Of a stretch of DNA of 64,000 nucleotides, positions 16,803 through 25,000 are shown piece by piece. Source of the DNA: an uncultured Oscillospiraceae bacterium (GTDB lineage Bacteria > Bacillota > Clostridia > Oscillospirales > Oscillospiraceae); contig CAJOIC010000004.1 of the NCBI GenBank assembly GCA_905234625.1, positions 1-64,000 of the forward strand, read 5' to 3'. Positions within the stretch are counted from its first letter, which is position 1, and every line of letters begins with the position of its first letter. Below the pieces are notes generated by a model. The model searched no databases and was not told the DNA's origin. It saw nothing but the letters and a program-made list of their open reading frames with translations. The translations under genes were made by a program, and so were the position numbers.

Positions 16803-17777
16803 TTACTCCTCTAACAGGTCGTAGACATCCACTCCGGTGACCCAGTCGAAGACCAGCTCGCCGCTTATGGCGACGGAGGTGACCAGATCGAAATCGGCTT
16901 CATCCTGCAGACCGACATAGCTGACGGCCTGGGGCTGACCATGATCCGCGAAGAACTCCTCGTACTCGGCGGAGAGATCGACGATCTCGTCCAGCAGGTC
17001 CTCCCATTCCGCCAGGGCGTCCCCGTCTCCGTCATAGGCGGCATCCGCCAGGTCGTTGATCCCGTCGAACCAGATGTAGGCGTAGACCCAGTCGTCCTCG
17101 TCCGTCTCGAAATCGGTGTAATAGCCGGCGTCGGCGAGGTCCTGCTCGATGTACGCCACGCACTCCTCCAGCGTCAGATCGCCGTCCTCCGGGGCGGGGG
17201 CGGCGGGCTCGTCGGGCACATCCGGCTCGGGGGCCTCGTGCACGGCGTGCTCAGAGAAGGAGCTCCGCAGGCTGTTGGAGGAGGCGGTCTCCACCACGGG
17301 TCCGTCGTCCTTCCTGGCGGTCAGGGCCGATGCCGCGATGGCGATGATGACGGCGACGACTACCAGGCCGATGATGAGCCAGAACCACCAGCGCTTCGTC
17401 AGGGGCTTGCTCTCGATCTCGGGCGAGGTCACGCGGCGCTGCGCGGCGGAGTAGGACCCGGAGGAGCCGCCGCCCACCACGGAATAGCCCAGGTCATTGG
17501 CGGGAGCGGAGGGACCGGGAGAGGGGGAGGAAGGCGCCTCCGGCGTCTGATAGGCGGAGGGCTCCGGCGCTTGATAGGCGGGGGCCTCCGGGGTCTGATA
17601 GGCGGTCGGTTCCGGCGTGTGATAGACAGGCTCCGGAGTTTGATATTCGGAGGGCTCCGGGGTCTGGCCGGTCGGCTCCGGGGGCTGGACGGCTTCCGGC
17701 TGATCCAGAGGCGCGCCGCAGGCGGTGCAGAATTTAGCACCGTCAGGGATCTGGCTGCCGCATTGCTCACAGAACAT
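16803..17777 (-). CDS. Zinc-ribbon membrane protein with proline/glutamate repeats
   Basis: 324 aa. Order: an N-terminal zinc ribbon (CEQCGSQIPDGAKFCTACG), a low-complexity tract of YQTPEP-like 7-8-residue repeats (about residues 38-85), one transmembrane helix (WWFWLIIGLVVVAVIIAIAA, about 130-150) and an acidic extracellular domain rich in Asp/Glu. This layout is common for Firmicutes proteins of unknown function at the cell surface. It starts 37 bp after the repressor on the same strand behind AAAGGAGATCAT, so it may be read from the repressor promoter. The function is not known. Confidence 0.8.
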   Translation of the reverse strand: MFCEQCGSQIPDGAKFCTACGAPLDQPEAVQPPEPTGQTPEPSEYQTPEPVYHTPEPTAYQTPEAPAYQAPEPSAYQTPEAPSSPSPGPSAPANDLGYSVVGGGSSGSYSAAQRRVTSPEIESKPLTKRWWFWLIIGLVVVAVIIAIAASALTARKDDGPVVETASSNSLRSSFSEHAVHEAPEPDVPDEPAAPAPEDGDLTLEECVAYIEQDLADAGYYTDFETDEDDWVYAYIWFDGINDLADAAYDGDGDALAEWEDLLDEIVDLSAEYEEFFADHGQPQAVSYVGLQDEADFDLVTSVAISGELVFDWVTGVDVYDLLEE

Positions 17778-17814
17778 AGGGATGATCTCCTTTCTATGAA
17801 TGGTTATTTGACGT

Positions 17815-18573
17815 TCATCCGCCGAACCGCAGAGGCAGCGGCAGGCGTTTTTCCATGACGATGGTACCGAAGCAGGAGACGTTGGCGCCGGAGGAGGCCT
17901 TTACCTCCAGGTCCAGGTCCGCCCGGTCCCGGTTGAGGGAGAAGAGATACAGATTGCCGGGAGCGTCGATGCAGACCTGCTTGACGTAGAAGGCTCCATC
18001 CACCATCAGGGCGGCTACGTCGCCGTCCCGGGGGGTCCCCTTCACGCCCAGGGCGATGGACCCGTCGTGCAGATACGGCTCCATACTGTCCCCGTTCACG
18101 CGGACGGCAAAGTCTGCCTTGCGGCCGGCCTCGATCTCATATTCCTCCAGGGCGTTGCCAAAGTCAGGCTCGCCCACGCCGGCGGCAAAGGAGTTGCCCA
18201 GCAGGGGGATGATCCGCGTGGTCACGGCGGGCGCGGCCGCCGGGGGCTCGGCGGTCCTGTCAGCCTCCAGCTCCAGGATCGTGTCGATCAGCTTCCGGCC
18301 GTGCTCGTCCAGAGCGCGGTATTTCCTCAGCATATCGAGCTCGGGCGGCGTGGCGTCCTCCGAGGGCGGCGCGGTCATCTCGTCCCGGAAGAGATAGTTC
18401 GCGTCGCACTGCAGCGCGTCGAACACGCGGTACAGCACGTCCGCCTTGGGAGAGCTCACGCTGTTTTCGTAGTTGCCGATGGCGGAGCCGGTGACGCCCA
18501 GGAGACGGCCCAGCTCACTCTGCTTCATGCCCAGGGCCTCGCGCCGCTCCCGCAGTCTGCTGCCAAAGCTCAT
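17815..18573 (-). CDS. Phage-type repressor: XRE helix-turn-helix plus S24/LexA-like peptidase
   Basis: 252-aa repressor. The XRE domain (KQSELGRLLGVTGSAIGNYE, residues 17-36) is joined by an acidic/Pro-Ala linker to a C-terminal S24 domain. The Ser nucleophile lies in VNGDSMEPYL, the Lys in GAFYVKQV, and an Ala-Gly bond in FAAGVGEP is the likely self-cleavage site. RecA-stimulated autocleavage (known for this family) would make the adjoining phage genes SOS-inducible. AGGAGG-type binding site precedes ATG 18573. Three operator-like sites and two face-to-face promoters lie just upstream. Confidence 0.93.
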   Translation of the reverse strand: MSFGSRLRERREALGMKQSELGRLLGVTGSAIGNYENSVSSPKADVLYRVFDALQCDANYLFRDEMTAPPSEDATPPELDMLRKYRALDEHGRKLIDTILELEADRTAEPPAAAPAVTTRIIPLLGNSFAAGVGEPDFGNALEEYEIEAGRKADFAVRVNGDSMEPYLHDGSIALGVKGTPRDGDVAALMVDGAFYVKQVCIDAPGNLYLFSLNRDRADLDLEVKASSGANVSCFGTIVMEKRLPLPLRFGG

Positions 18574-18595
18574 AGGAGCACCTCCTTCTATTTGT

Positions 18596-18625
18596 ATTAT
18601 AGGCCCGCAAAAATGGGACTGTCAA
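18596..18625 (-). promoter_or_regulatory. Leftward promoter of the repressor unit
   Basis: On the minus strand TTGACA (18620-18625) and TATAAT (18596-18601), 18-bp spacer. The first operator lies 9 bp upstream of the -35 box. Confidence 0.8.
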
Positions 18626-18634
18626 CAAATTTTC

Positions 18635-18645
18635 CAAGAAACTTG
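18635..18645. promoter_or_regulatory. Operator 1 (CAAGAAACTTG)
   Basis: Palindromic CAAG-AAA-CTTG between the two promoters; centre at 18640. Confidence 0.75.
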
Positions 18646-18656
18646 TAAATTTGCGC

Positions 18657-18685
18657 TTGACAAATCAAGAAACTTGGTTTATTAT
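18657..18685 (+). promoter_or_regulatory. Rightward promoter of the phage block
   Basis: TTGACA (18657-18662), 17 bp, TATTAT (18680-18685). Operator 2 lies in the spacer, so bound repressor would block polymerase. Confidence 0.8.
18666..18676. promoter_or_regulatory. Operator 2 (CAAGAAACTTG)
   Basis: Identical to operator 1; centre at 18671, exactly 31 bp from it, between the -35 and -10 boxes of the rightward promoter. Confidence 0.75.
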
Positions 18686-18696
18686 AACACATACCA

Positions 18697-18707
18697 CAAG
18701 AATCTTG
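18697..18707. promoter_or_regulatory. Operator 3 (CAAGAATCTTG)
   Basis: Perfect palindrome with flanking CA/TG, centre 18702, again 31 bp from its neighbour, near the expected transcription start. Confidence 0.75.
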
Positions 18708-18730
18708 TGATTTTAGATGAAACGGAGGTG

Positions 18731-18916
18731 ATGCGATTGGCGTGGCTGGTGTATGACTATCCGGAGCTCCATCCTGCGCCGGACCCTCCGCCGGTATGTC
18801 CGGTGTGCGGCGCGGAGTGTGGATACGTTTACCGGGACATGTATTTCACCATCGTGGGCTGCGATGGGTGCGTGACGGTCCACCAGGCGGACGAGACGGA
18901 GGATTGTTTGCGGTAA
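18731..18916 (+). CDS. Small zinc-finger-like phage protein
   Basis: 61 aa, first gene of the rightward unit. It has two CxxC knuckles, CPVCGAEC and CDGC, so it probably binds one zinc ion. Start at ATG 18731 behind ACGGAGGTG; the track ORF extends into the operator region. This kind of short two-knuckle protein is common at the head of prophage structural blocks, but no function is established. It might be a regulator or an RNA/DNA-binding accessory. Confidence 0.75.
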   Translation: MRLAWLVYDYPELHPAPDPPPVCPVCGAECGYVYRDMYFTIVGCDGCVTVHQADETEDCLR

Positions 18917-18928
18917 GGAGCGTGAGAC

Positions 18929-19162
18929 ATGGGAGGAAAACAAAAAACGGAGATCACCCCGGAGCGGGTGATGGACGCCCTGGCGCAGATCGCCTTCGAG
19001 GAGACGGAGGTGAAGACCAGCGAGCGGATGAAGGCGCTGGAGCTGCTGGGAAAGCCCCTGGGGCTCTGGAAGGACGCCTCGGCGGAGGACGGGCTGGAGG
19101 GAGAGCTGTCCAAGCTCTCGGAGCTTCTGGAGCAGCGCCGGGAGCGCCGGGAGGACCCATGA
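18929..19162 (+). CDS. Terminase small subunit, shortened
   Basis: 77 aa. The sequence matches the C-terminal half of small terminases (TPERVMDALAQIAFEET ... ERMKALELLGKPLGLW), the part that oligomerises and contacts the large subunit. The N-terminal helix-turn-helix found in most relatives, about 70 residues, is missing, so specific pac-site recognition may be lost. It overlaps the large subunit by ATGA. An alternative is that the DNA-binding domain is supplied by another protein. Confidence 0.8.
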   Translation: MGGKQKTEITPERVMDALAQIAFEETEVKTSERMKALELLGKPLGLWKDASAEDGLEGELSKLSELLEQRRERREDP

Positions 19163-20547
19163 GGGTAGGGCCGAAATTCGACGCGTTCCTGGATCATCGG
19201 GCGGAGGCGGAGTTCCTGGAGGGCGTGACGGCGGCGGGCAAGACCACGGTGGGTACATACAAGTTCATGCTGGAGGTGGCGGAGAGCGACAAGACCCAGC
19301 ACATCCTGGCGGGCCTGGACACCGGCGTCATTGAGAAGAACATCATCAACAAGGAGCACGGCATCCTGGACGAGTGGGGGCCCCTGGTGGAATACCGGGG
19401 CAACGGCGCGGGCGGAGAGCGGCTGCCCCATATCGTGTTCCACACCCGGCGGGGGGATCGGATCATCTACGTCCTTGGGTACGACAACAGCAGGCGCTGG
19501 AAGAAGGCCCTGGGCGGACAGTACGGCTGCCTGTACATCGACGAGATCAATATCGCAGACATCGATTTTGTGCGGGAGGCCGTCATGCGGTGCGACTACC
19601 TCATCGCCACCCTGAACCCGGACGATCCGTCCCTGCCGGTGTACGGCGAGTATGTGAACCACGCCAGGGAGCTGCCGGAGTGGACGGCGGACACGCCCCC
19701 GGCTATCCTGCGGGAGCTGAGCCTGGAGGAGAAGCCCGGCTGGACCCACTGGTTCTTCGGCTTTCGGGACAACATCGCCCTGACCCCGGAGAAGATCGAG
19801 GCCATCCGCCGGAACGTGCCCCCGGGGACGAAGCTCTGGAAGAACAAGATCGAGGGTCTGCGGGGGCGGGCCACGGGACTGGTGTTCCCCAACTTCGACC
19901 GGAGCGTCCATGTGCTGACGGCGGCGGAGGCCCTCCGCTTCCGACGGGACCCGGAGGGAGGAGATCAGGGGGAGCGCTTCCGCTGGTACTCCTGCGGGGT
20001 GGACACGGCCTACTCCCAGCGGTCCCCGGACACTATCGCCATGGCGTTTCTCGGGATCACGGACCGGGGCCGCTGCGTGGTGCTGGACGAGCGGGTGTAC
20101 GACAACGCCGCCCTGCGCACGCCTCTGGCGCCCTCGGACACGGTGAGGAACCTCTCCGACTTCCTGGACCGGAACCGGCGGGAATGGGGGTTCTGCCGCA
20201 GCGCCTTCATCGACGCCGCGGACCAGGCCACCATTACCGAGGCCGCCAAGTACAAGCGGCTCCACGGCTCGCCGTACAGCTTCGTTTCCGCCTGGAAGAG
20301 GGAGCGGATCATCGACCGGGTGAACCACCAGCTGGGCTGGCTGTCCCCGGCGGAGGGAGGACCGTGGTTCTTCGTGACGGAACGCTGTCCTGTGTACATC
20401 CGGGAGCTGGAGACATACAGCTGGCGGGAGGACGAGGACAACGCACCCGAGGACGGGAACGACCATATGATCAACGCCGTGCAGTACGCATGGCTGCCCT
20501 ATGAAAACAAGATCGGGACTGAAAGGAGAGAAACATGGGCTGGCTGA
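19159..20547 (+). CDS. Phage terminase large subunit
   Basis: 462-aa packaging motor. The ATPase domain has a Walker A variant (EGVTAAGKTT, about residue 21) and Walker B (CLYIDEINIA, about 127). The C-terminal RNase H-like nuclease begins with the Asp of CGVDTAYSQRSPDT (about 280). I use ATG 19159, which overlaps the small-subunit stop as ATGA; the track's 18796 start is out of the real gene. The length is normal. Portal translation starts 13 bases before the stop. Confidence 0.93.
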   Translation: MRVGPKFDAFLDHRAEAEFLEGVTAAGKTTVGTYKFMLEVAESDKTQHILAGLDTGVIEKNIINKEHGILDEWGPLVEYRGNGAGGERLPHIVFHTRRGDRIIYVLGYDNSRRWKKALGGQYGCLYIDEINIADIDFVREAVMRCDYLIATLNPDDPSLPVYGEYVNHARELPEWTADTPPAILRELSLEEKPGWTHWFFGFRDNIALTPEKIEAIRRNVPPGTKLWKNKIEGLRGRATGLVFPNFDRSVHVLTAAEALRFRRDPEGGDQGERFRWYSCGVDTAYSQRSPDTIAMAFLGITDRGRCVVLDERVYDNAALRTPLAPSDTVRNLSDFLDRNRREWGFCRSAFIDAADQATITEAAKYKRLHGSPYSFVSAWKRERIIDRVNHQLGWLSPAEGGPWFFVTERCPVYIRELETYSWREDEDNAPEDGNDHMINAVQYAWLPYENKIGTERRETWAG

Positions 20548-21950
20548 AAGAGCATATCCGGCAGCGCCTGGGACGGCTGCGTCCCGCCCCCGAGCGATAC
20601 GTCGCCATCCGGGAGCCGATGACGTTCGAGATGAACGTCCTGAGAAACAAGCTGTGGTATCGGGGGGAGCCCTCGGAGCTGGAGCAGTTTTTCCGGCAGA
20701 CCGCGGTATCGGACATCGACCGGGCGCGGTTCTGGGCGGCGGCGCCCCAGGGCAGGGTCCGGAAGATCCATTCCGGCATCGTGGGAACGGTGGTGGACCG
20801 GTACCGGGACATCGCGACCACGGACTTTGACGGCCTCGCCTTCGGAGAGGACGGCGGCGAGCTCCGGGAGCGCTGGGAGGCCATGGCGGAAGACTGCGGC
20901 TTCGAAGAGCTGCTGGGACAGGCCGTGGCCGGCGCCCTGGCCGCGGGAGACGGCGCCTTCAAGATCTACCTGCGTCCCGGCGAGAGCACGCCGGGCGTGG
21001 GGTTCGCTGAGGCGGACGCCGTGGAGCTCGTCATGGACGGGCGGCGGCTGGACGAGGTGCGGTTTTCCACCTGGTTCCCCCAGGGGGAGCGGGAGCTCCG
21101 GCTGGAGGAGCGCTACGGCCGGGGGTATGTGCGCTACCGGCTGACGGACGCCGCCGGACGGGAGCTGCCCCTGACCGCCCTGGATCAGACCCGGGAGCTG
21201 CGGGACGTGACGTATCCCGGGGACTTCATTCTGGCGGTGCCCCTGGTGATCTTCGACTCCGCCAAGTGGCCCGGACGGGGCAAGGCTCTGTTCGACGGCA
21301 AGAGCGACTGTCTGGACGCCCTGGACGAGGTCATATCCCAGTGGCTGGACGCGGTGCGCATGGGGCGGGTCAAGCGCTATATCCCGGAGGATATGGTCCC
21401 CCGGGATCCGGACACCGGGCGGGTGCTGGAGCCGAACCTGTTCGACAACGCCTATATCGCCGTGGGCTCCTCCGGCGCGGAGGGAGCGGCGGAGAAGATC
21501 GAGGTATCCCAGCCGACCATCGACGTTGCGGCCTATCAGGAGAGCTACGCGGCGTATCTCGACCTGGTACTCCAGGGGGTCATGAGCCCCGCCACCCTGG
21601 GCATCGACCTGAAGAAGACCGACAACGCCGAGGCCCAGCGGGAGAAGGAGCACATCACCATGCACGTGCGCGGGAAGATCGTGGACGCCCTGAGCCGGAC
21701 CCTGCCCCAGCTGGCGGCGGCGCTCCTCATGACGGAGGATCTGCTGGCGGGCCGTCCGGCGGGGGAGTACAGGATCTCCGCCCGGTTCGGCGAGTATGCC
21801 AGTCCTGACTTCGGCAGCACGGTGGAGACCGTGGCCCGGGCCAGGGACGCCGGGATCATGAGCGTGGAGCAGGCCATGGAGGAACTCTACGGCGACGCCT
21901 GGACCCCGGAGGAAAAGGCCGCCGAGGCCCTGCGCATCCGCGGGGAATGA
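20535..21950 (+). CDS. Phage portal protein (SPP1 gp6-like)
   Basis: 471-aa portal that forms the dodecameric ring at the capsid vertex. Typical parts are the stem/wing region with RKIHSGIVGTVVDRY near residue 77, the PLVIFDSAKWPGRGKALFDG block and the conserved VMSPATLGIDLKKTDNAEAQ segment near residue 350. AAAGGAGAG precedes the ATG. Position between terminase and scaffold fits. No minor head (Mu F-like) gene follows, unlike in many siphophages. Confidence 0.9.
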   Translation: MGWLKEHIRQRLGRLRPAPERYVAIREPMTFEMNVLRNKLWYRGEPSELEQFFRQTAVSDIDRARFWAAAPQGRVRKIHSGIVGTVVDRYRDIATTDFDGLAFGEDGGELRERWEAMAEDCGFEELLGQAVAGALAAGDGAFKIYLRPGESTPGVGFAEADAVELVMDGRRLDEVRFSTWFPQGERELRLEERYGRGYVRYRLTDAAGRELPLTALDQTRELRDVTYPGDFILAVPLVIFDSAKWPGRGKALFDGKSDCLDALDEVISQWLDAVRMGRVKRYIPEDMVPRDPDTGRVLEPNLFDNAYIAVGSSGAEGAAEKIEVSQPTIDVAAYQESYAAYLDLVLQGVMSPATLGIDLKKTDNAEAQREKEHITMHVRGKIVDALSRTLPQLAAALLMTEDLLAGRPAGEYRISARFGEYASPDFGSTVETVARARDAGIMSVEQAMEELYGDAWTPEEKAAEALRIRGE

Positions 21951-22072
21951 ACCGTATATTCCGGCCGATGGCCGAGGATATAATGCCGTCCCGCGATCCG
22001 GGGACGAAAATATCGGATCCGATGATACCGGACTGAACCGGGCAAAAAACGTATCGAAAGGAGAGAAAACCC

Positions 22073-22642
22073 ATGAAAAAGGAAGCGCTGATGGAGCTGG
22101 GACTCACGGAGGAGCTGGCGGAGAAGACCGCCGCCGCCCTGGGGGAGGAGCTGAAGGGCTTCGTGCCCAAGAGCCGCTTCGACGAGGTGCTGGAGGAGAG
22201 GAACGGCCTGCGGGCCGCGGGCTCCGAGGCCGAAAAGCGTCTGGCGGAGCTGGAGGCCGCCGCGGGAGAGAGGGAGACCCTCCTGGGCCGGGTGGAGGAG
22301 CTTCAGTCGGAGCTTGCCCGAAAGGACGAGCTCCACGCGGCTGAAAAGCGCTCAGCGGCCCTGGAGAGCGCCATCCGTCTGGCCCTGACGGACGCCCATG
22401 ACGCGGCCCTCGCCGCCTCTCTCGTGGACCGGGACGGGCTGGACCTGGACGAGCAAGGCAATGTGACGGGGCTCAGCGAGCAGCTGGACGCCCTGCGGGC
22501 GGCAAAGCCCTTCCTGTTCCGCAGGGCCGCTCCCGGCTTTGCCGTGGGCATGCCTCCCGCCCGGAGCGGCGCTATGGGCTCCGGAGCGGGACCCACCATG
22601 CGGGACACCATCGCGCGGCACTTCGAGACCCAGAGGGGGTGA
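22073..22642 (+). CDS. Capsid scaffolding protein (phage GP20-like)
   Basis: 189 aa, mostly charged coiled coil (residues 30-110, for example SEAEKRLAELEAAAGERETL), with a Gly/Ala-rich tail. This is the pattern of GP20-type scaffolds that guide shell assembly and leave before packaging. It sits directly before the capsid gene. AAAGGAGAG is well placed. A spacer of 122 bp upstream contains TATAAT in GAGGATATAATGCC, a possible internal promoter with no clear -35. Confidence 0.85.
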   Translation: MKKEALMELGLTEELAEKTAAALGEELKGFVPKSRFDEVLEERNGLRAAGSEAEKRLAELEAAAGERETLLGRVEELQSELARKDELHAAEKRSAALESAIRLALTDAHDAALAASLVDRDGLDLDEQGNVTGLSEQLDALRAAKPFLFRRAAPGFAVGMPPARSGAMGSGAGPTMRDTIARHFETQRG

Positions 22643-22717
22643 GGACCTTCCCGACGGACGACACGGACCGGCCCTGAGCCGGACGACCAAAAACACTTAT
22701 GAAAAGGAGATTCTATC

Positions 22718-23677
22718 ATGGCAGTAACTTTGGCAGACGCGAAACTGGCGGTGCAGGACGATCTTCAGGCGGGCGTCATCGACGAGTTCCGCAAGAGCAA
22801 CTGGATCCTGGATCACATCACCTTTGACGACTGCGTGGCCCCCACCGGCGGCGGCGCCACCTCCACCTATACCTATCTGCGCCTTCTGAGCCAGCCTACG
22901 GCGGCCTTCCGCGCGGTGAACGGCGAGTACACCTCCCAGGAGGTCACCCGTCAGAAGATCTCCACCGACGTGAAGATCTTCGGCGGCAGCTACAAGATCG
23001 ACCGCGTCATCGCCGACATGGGCGGCGCGGTGGACGAGGTGCAGCTCCAGCAGGCGCAGAAGATCAAGGCCGCCCAGGCCCTGTTCAACGACACCTTCAT
23101 CAACGGCGACACCGCCGCCGACGCCAACGCCTTCGACGGCCTGGAGAAGGCTGTGGCCGGCACCTCCACGGAGTATAACGGCTCCGGCAGCGCCATCGAC
23201 CTGTCCACCTCCGCGGCGGTGGACGCGAACTACATGGCCTTCCTGGACATGCTGGACGAGTTCCTCATGGGCCTGGACGGTCAGCCCTCCTGCCTCATGG
23301 GCAACACCCGCATGATCGCGAAGCTCCGGGCCTGTGCCCGCCGCGCCTCCATGTATCAGACGGGCCTCGACTCCTTCGGCCGGCAGGTGGAGACCTACGC
23401 GGGCATCCCCCTGGTGGACATGAAGACCAAGTCCGGCTCCAACCAGGACGTCATCGCCACCGACGCCGACGCCGGCACCACCAGCCTCTACGTGGTGCGT
23501 CTGGGTCTGGACGGCGTCCACGCCGTGTCCTTCGCGGGCTCCGCGCCCGTCCGCTGCTGGCTGCCCGACTTCTCCACCGCCGGCGCGGTGAAGACCGGCG
23601 AGGTGGAGATGAACGCCGCCCTGGTCCTGAAGACCACCCAGGCCGCGGGCGTCTTCCGCAACATCAAGGTGCGCTGA
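22718..23677 (+). CDS. Major capsid protein
   Basis: 319-aa shell protein, probably HK97-fold. It contains ATSTYTYLRLLSQPTAAFRA, KIFGGSYKIDRVIADMG and the C-terminal strand region DAGTTSLYVVRLGLDGVHAV. There is no N-terminal scaffold domain or protease, in line with a separate scaffold gene. AAAAGGAG precedes the ATG. Codon use is the most strongly biased in the island (CTGs and GCCs), as expected for the most abundant structural protein. Confidence 0.92.
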   Translation: MAVTLADAKLAVQDDLQAGVIDEFRKSNWILDHITFDDCVAPTGGGATSTYTYLRLLSQPTAAFRAVNGEYTSQEVTRQKISTDVKIFGGSYKIDRVIADMGGAVDEVQLQQAQKIKAAQALFNDTFINGDTAADANAFDGLEKAVAGTSTEYNGSGSAIDLSTSAAVDANYMAFLDMLDEFLMGLDGQPSCLMGNTRMIAKLRACARRASMYQTGLDSFGRQVETYAGIPLVDMKTKSGSNQDVIATDADAGTTSLYVVRLGLDGVHAVSFAGSAPVRCWLPDFSTAGAVKTGEVEMNAALVLKTTQAAGVFRNIKVR

Positions 23678-23680
23678 GCC

Positions 23681-24073
23681 ATGGCGGGCGAGGCATACGC
23701 CGGGACGGAGGACTACGCCGCTCTGTTCCCGGAGGAGGAAGCGCCCTCCGAGGCGGCCCTCGCCGCCGCCGCGCGGCACATCGACGCCGCTACTTACGGA
23801 CGCATCCGGGCCCTGGGAGGTCCGGCGGGCCTTACGGCGCTGCAGCGGGAGCTGGTGCGGGAGGCGGTCTGCCGTCAGGCGAGATTCGAGCGGGAGAACG
23901 CGGCCCTCTTCGCCGCTTCCGTGGCGTCCTACGCCATCAACGGCGTGTCCGTGAAGCTGGGCTCCGCCGTGGGCGTGTCCGTCCGGGGAGGCGTGTCCGT
24001 GTCCGAGGAGGTGGCGAGCCTTCTGGACATGACGGGGCTCACGGACCGGACCCTGCGGGGGGCGCCGGTATGA
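23681..24073 (+). CDS. Head-tail connector protein (gp6/gp15-like)
   Basis: 130 aa, Ala/Glu-rich and helical in the first 75 residues (DYAALFPEEEAPSEAALAAAA), with a C-terminal beta-rich part (INGVSVKLGSAVGVSVRGGV). Position right after the capsid gene, size and helix content fit the adaptor that binds beneath the portal. It starts 3 bases after the capsid stop and overlaps the next gene by ATGA. Confidence 0.75.
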   Translation: MAGEAYAGTEDYAALFPEEEAPSEAALAAAARHIDAATYGRIRALGGPAGLTALQRELVREAVCRQARFERENAALFAASVASYAINGVSVKLGSAVGVSVRGGVSVSEEVASLLDMTGLTDRTLRGAPV

Positions 24074-24408
24074 GATGGCCCGCGCTGGTGCCGCCTGCCG
24101 TATGCACGACGCCCATCCGGCTCACGGTCTACGGCGAGGGCCTGACGGAGGACGGCGCGCCGGTGGAGGCGGCCTCCTTCGAGGGCCTGTGCAACTGGCA
24201 GGACGGCGGGAAAACGGAGCTGACCTCGGAGCAGAAGTATGTCCGCATCAGCGGTCGGGCGTATTTCACCGGCGATATCCTGCCGGAGGTGCCCGTGATC
24301 GCGGCGGGATACGGGGTGATCTTCGGTGTGCGGCGGGCCATCGTCTCCGGTCGGAAGGCCCGGGACCCGGACGGCACGGTGAACTACACGGAGGTGCGGT
24401 TCGCATGA
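24070..24408 (+). CDS. Head closure / putative minor capsid protein
   Basis: 112 aa, mainly beta: LTVYGEGLTEDGAPVE, SEQKYVRISGRAYFTGDILP, VIFGVRRAIVSGR. Size and place fit the head-closure (stopper) family often annotated as minor capsid 1. ATGA overlaps on both sides show tight translational coupling. The assignment rests mainly on gene order. Confidence 0.7.
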   Translation: MRWPALVPPAVCTTPIRLTVYGEGLTEDGAPVEAASFEGLCNWQDGGKTELTSEQKYVRISGRAYFTGDILPEVPVIAAGYGVIFGVRRAIVSGRKARDPDGTVNYTEVRFA

Positions 24409-24575
24409 CGACAAAGGGGCCTGTTACCATCGACAGGGAGGCGCTGGAGCGCCTTGCCCGGGAGCCGGCGGAGGCGAGCGCCGACCCCCGGCGGCGCTTC
24501 CACCCGGAGGAACGGAGCGTCCCCGCCCGGATGCGGTTCGACGAGACGGAGATAACGGAGGAGGCGGCAGAATGA
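24405..24575 (+). CDS. Small phage protein, unknown
   Basis: 56 aa, charged (many Arg/Glu), no membrane segment and no recognised motif. ATG 24405 overlaps the preceding stop as ATGA and its own stop overlaps the next ATG the same way, which supports translation. The usual minor capsid 2 protein in this slot is about twice as long, so this may be a shortened version or an unrelated small connector. Confidence 0.55.
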   Translation: MTTKGPVTIDREALERLAREPAEASADPRRRFHPEERSVPARMRFDETEITEEAAE

Positions 24576-24967
24576 CCCTCGGTGAGATCCGCGACTGGCT
24601 GAAGACCATGGATGTCGCGGAGAACTACTACATCGGACGCCTGGACAACAAAAAGGAGCGGTCCCTGGGCGTGTACGGCCGGAGCCGGAAGGGCGAGCCC
24701 GCCGTCGCCCTGGGTGGCATGGGCCTGACGAGCTACGGCGTGCGCTCGGTGAGCCTGCTGCTCCACTGGAACCGGAACGCCCGGGAGACCGAGGCCGCGG
24801 CCATGGCGCTCTGGGAGGAGCTGCTGTGCGCGGCCCACGTGGACCTTCCCGGCGGCGGGCACATCCAGTGCGTGCGTATGACCGTGCCGGAGCCTGCGGC
24901 TGTGGGCACGGATAAGGACGGCGTGTATGAGTACGTCGTCGAGGCGGATATTTATTACCGGCGCTGA
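24572..24967 (+). CDS. Tail terminator / minor capsid 3-like protein
   Basis: 131 aa. TLGEIRDWLKTMDVAENYYIGRLDNKKERSLGVY at the N-terminus and a mixed alpha/beta core with YEYVVEADIYYRR at the end fit the ring protein that caps the tail tube. The position between head closure and tube protein agrees. Relatives in Firmicutes phages are often named minor capsid protein. Confidence 0.72.
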   Translation: MTLGEIRDWLKTMDVAENYYIGRLDNKKERSLGVYGRSRKGEPAVALGGMGLTSYGVRSVSLLLHWNRNARETEAAAMALWEELLCAAHVDLPGGGHIQCVRMTVPEPAAVGTDKDGVYEYVVEADIYYRR

Positions 24968-25000
24968 CGCCGGAAACTATGAAACTTGGAGGTATTGCAA

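Noticed and set aside
17541-17660. CRISPR-like array in the zinc-ribbon gene
   Set aside because: The repeats are coding YQTPEP-type units of 21-24 bp without unique spacers of constant length.
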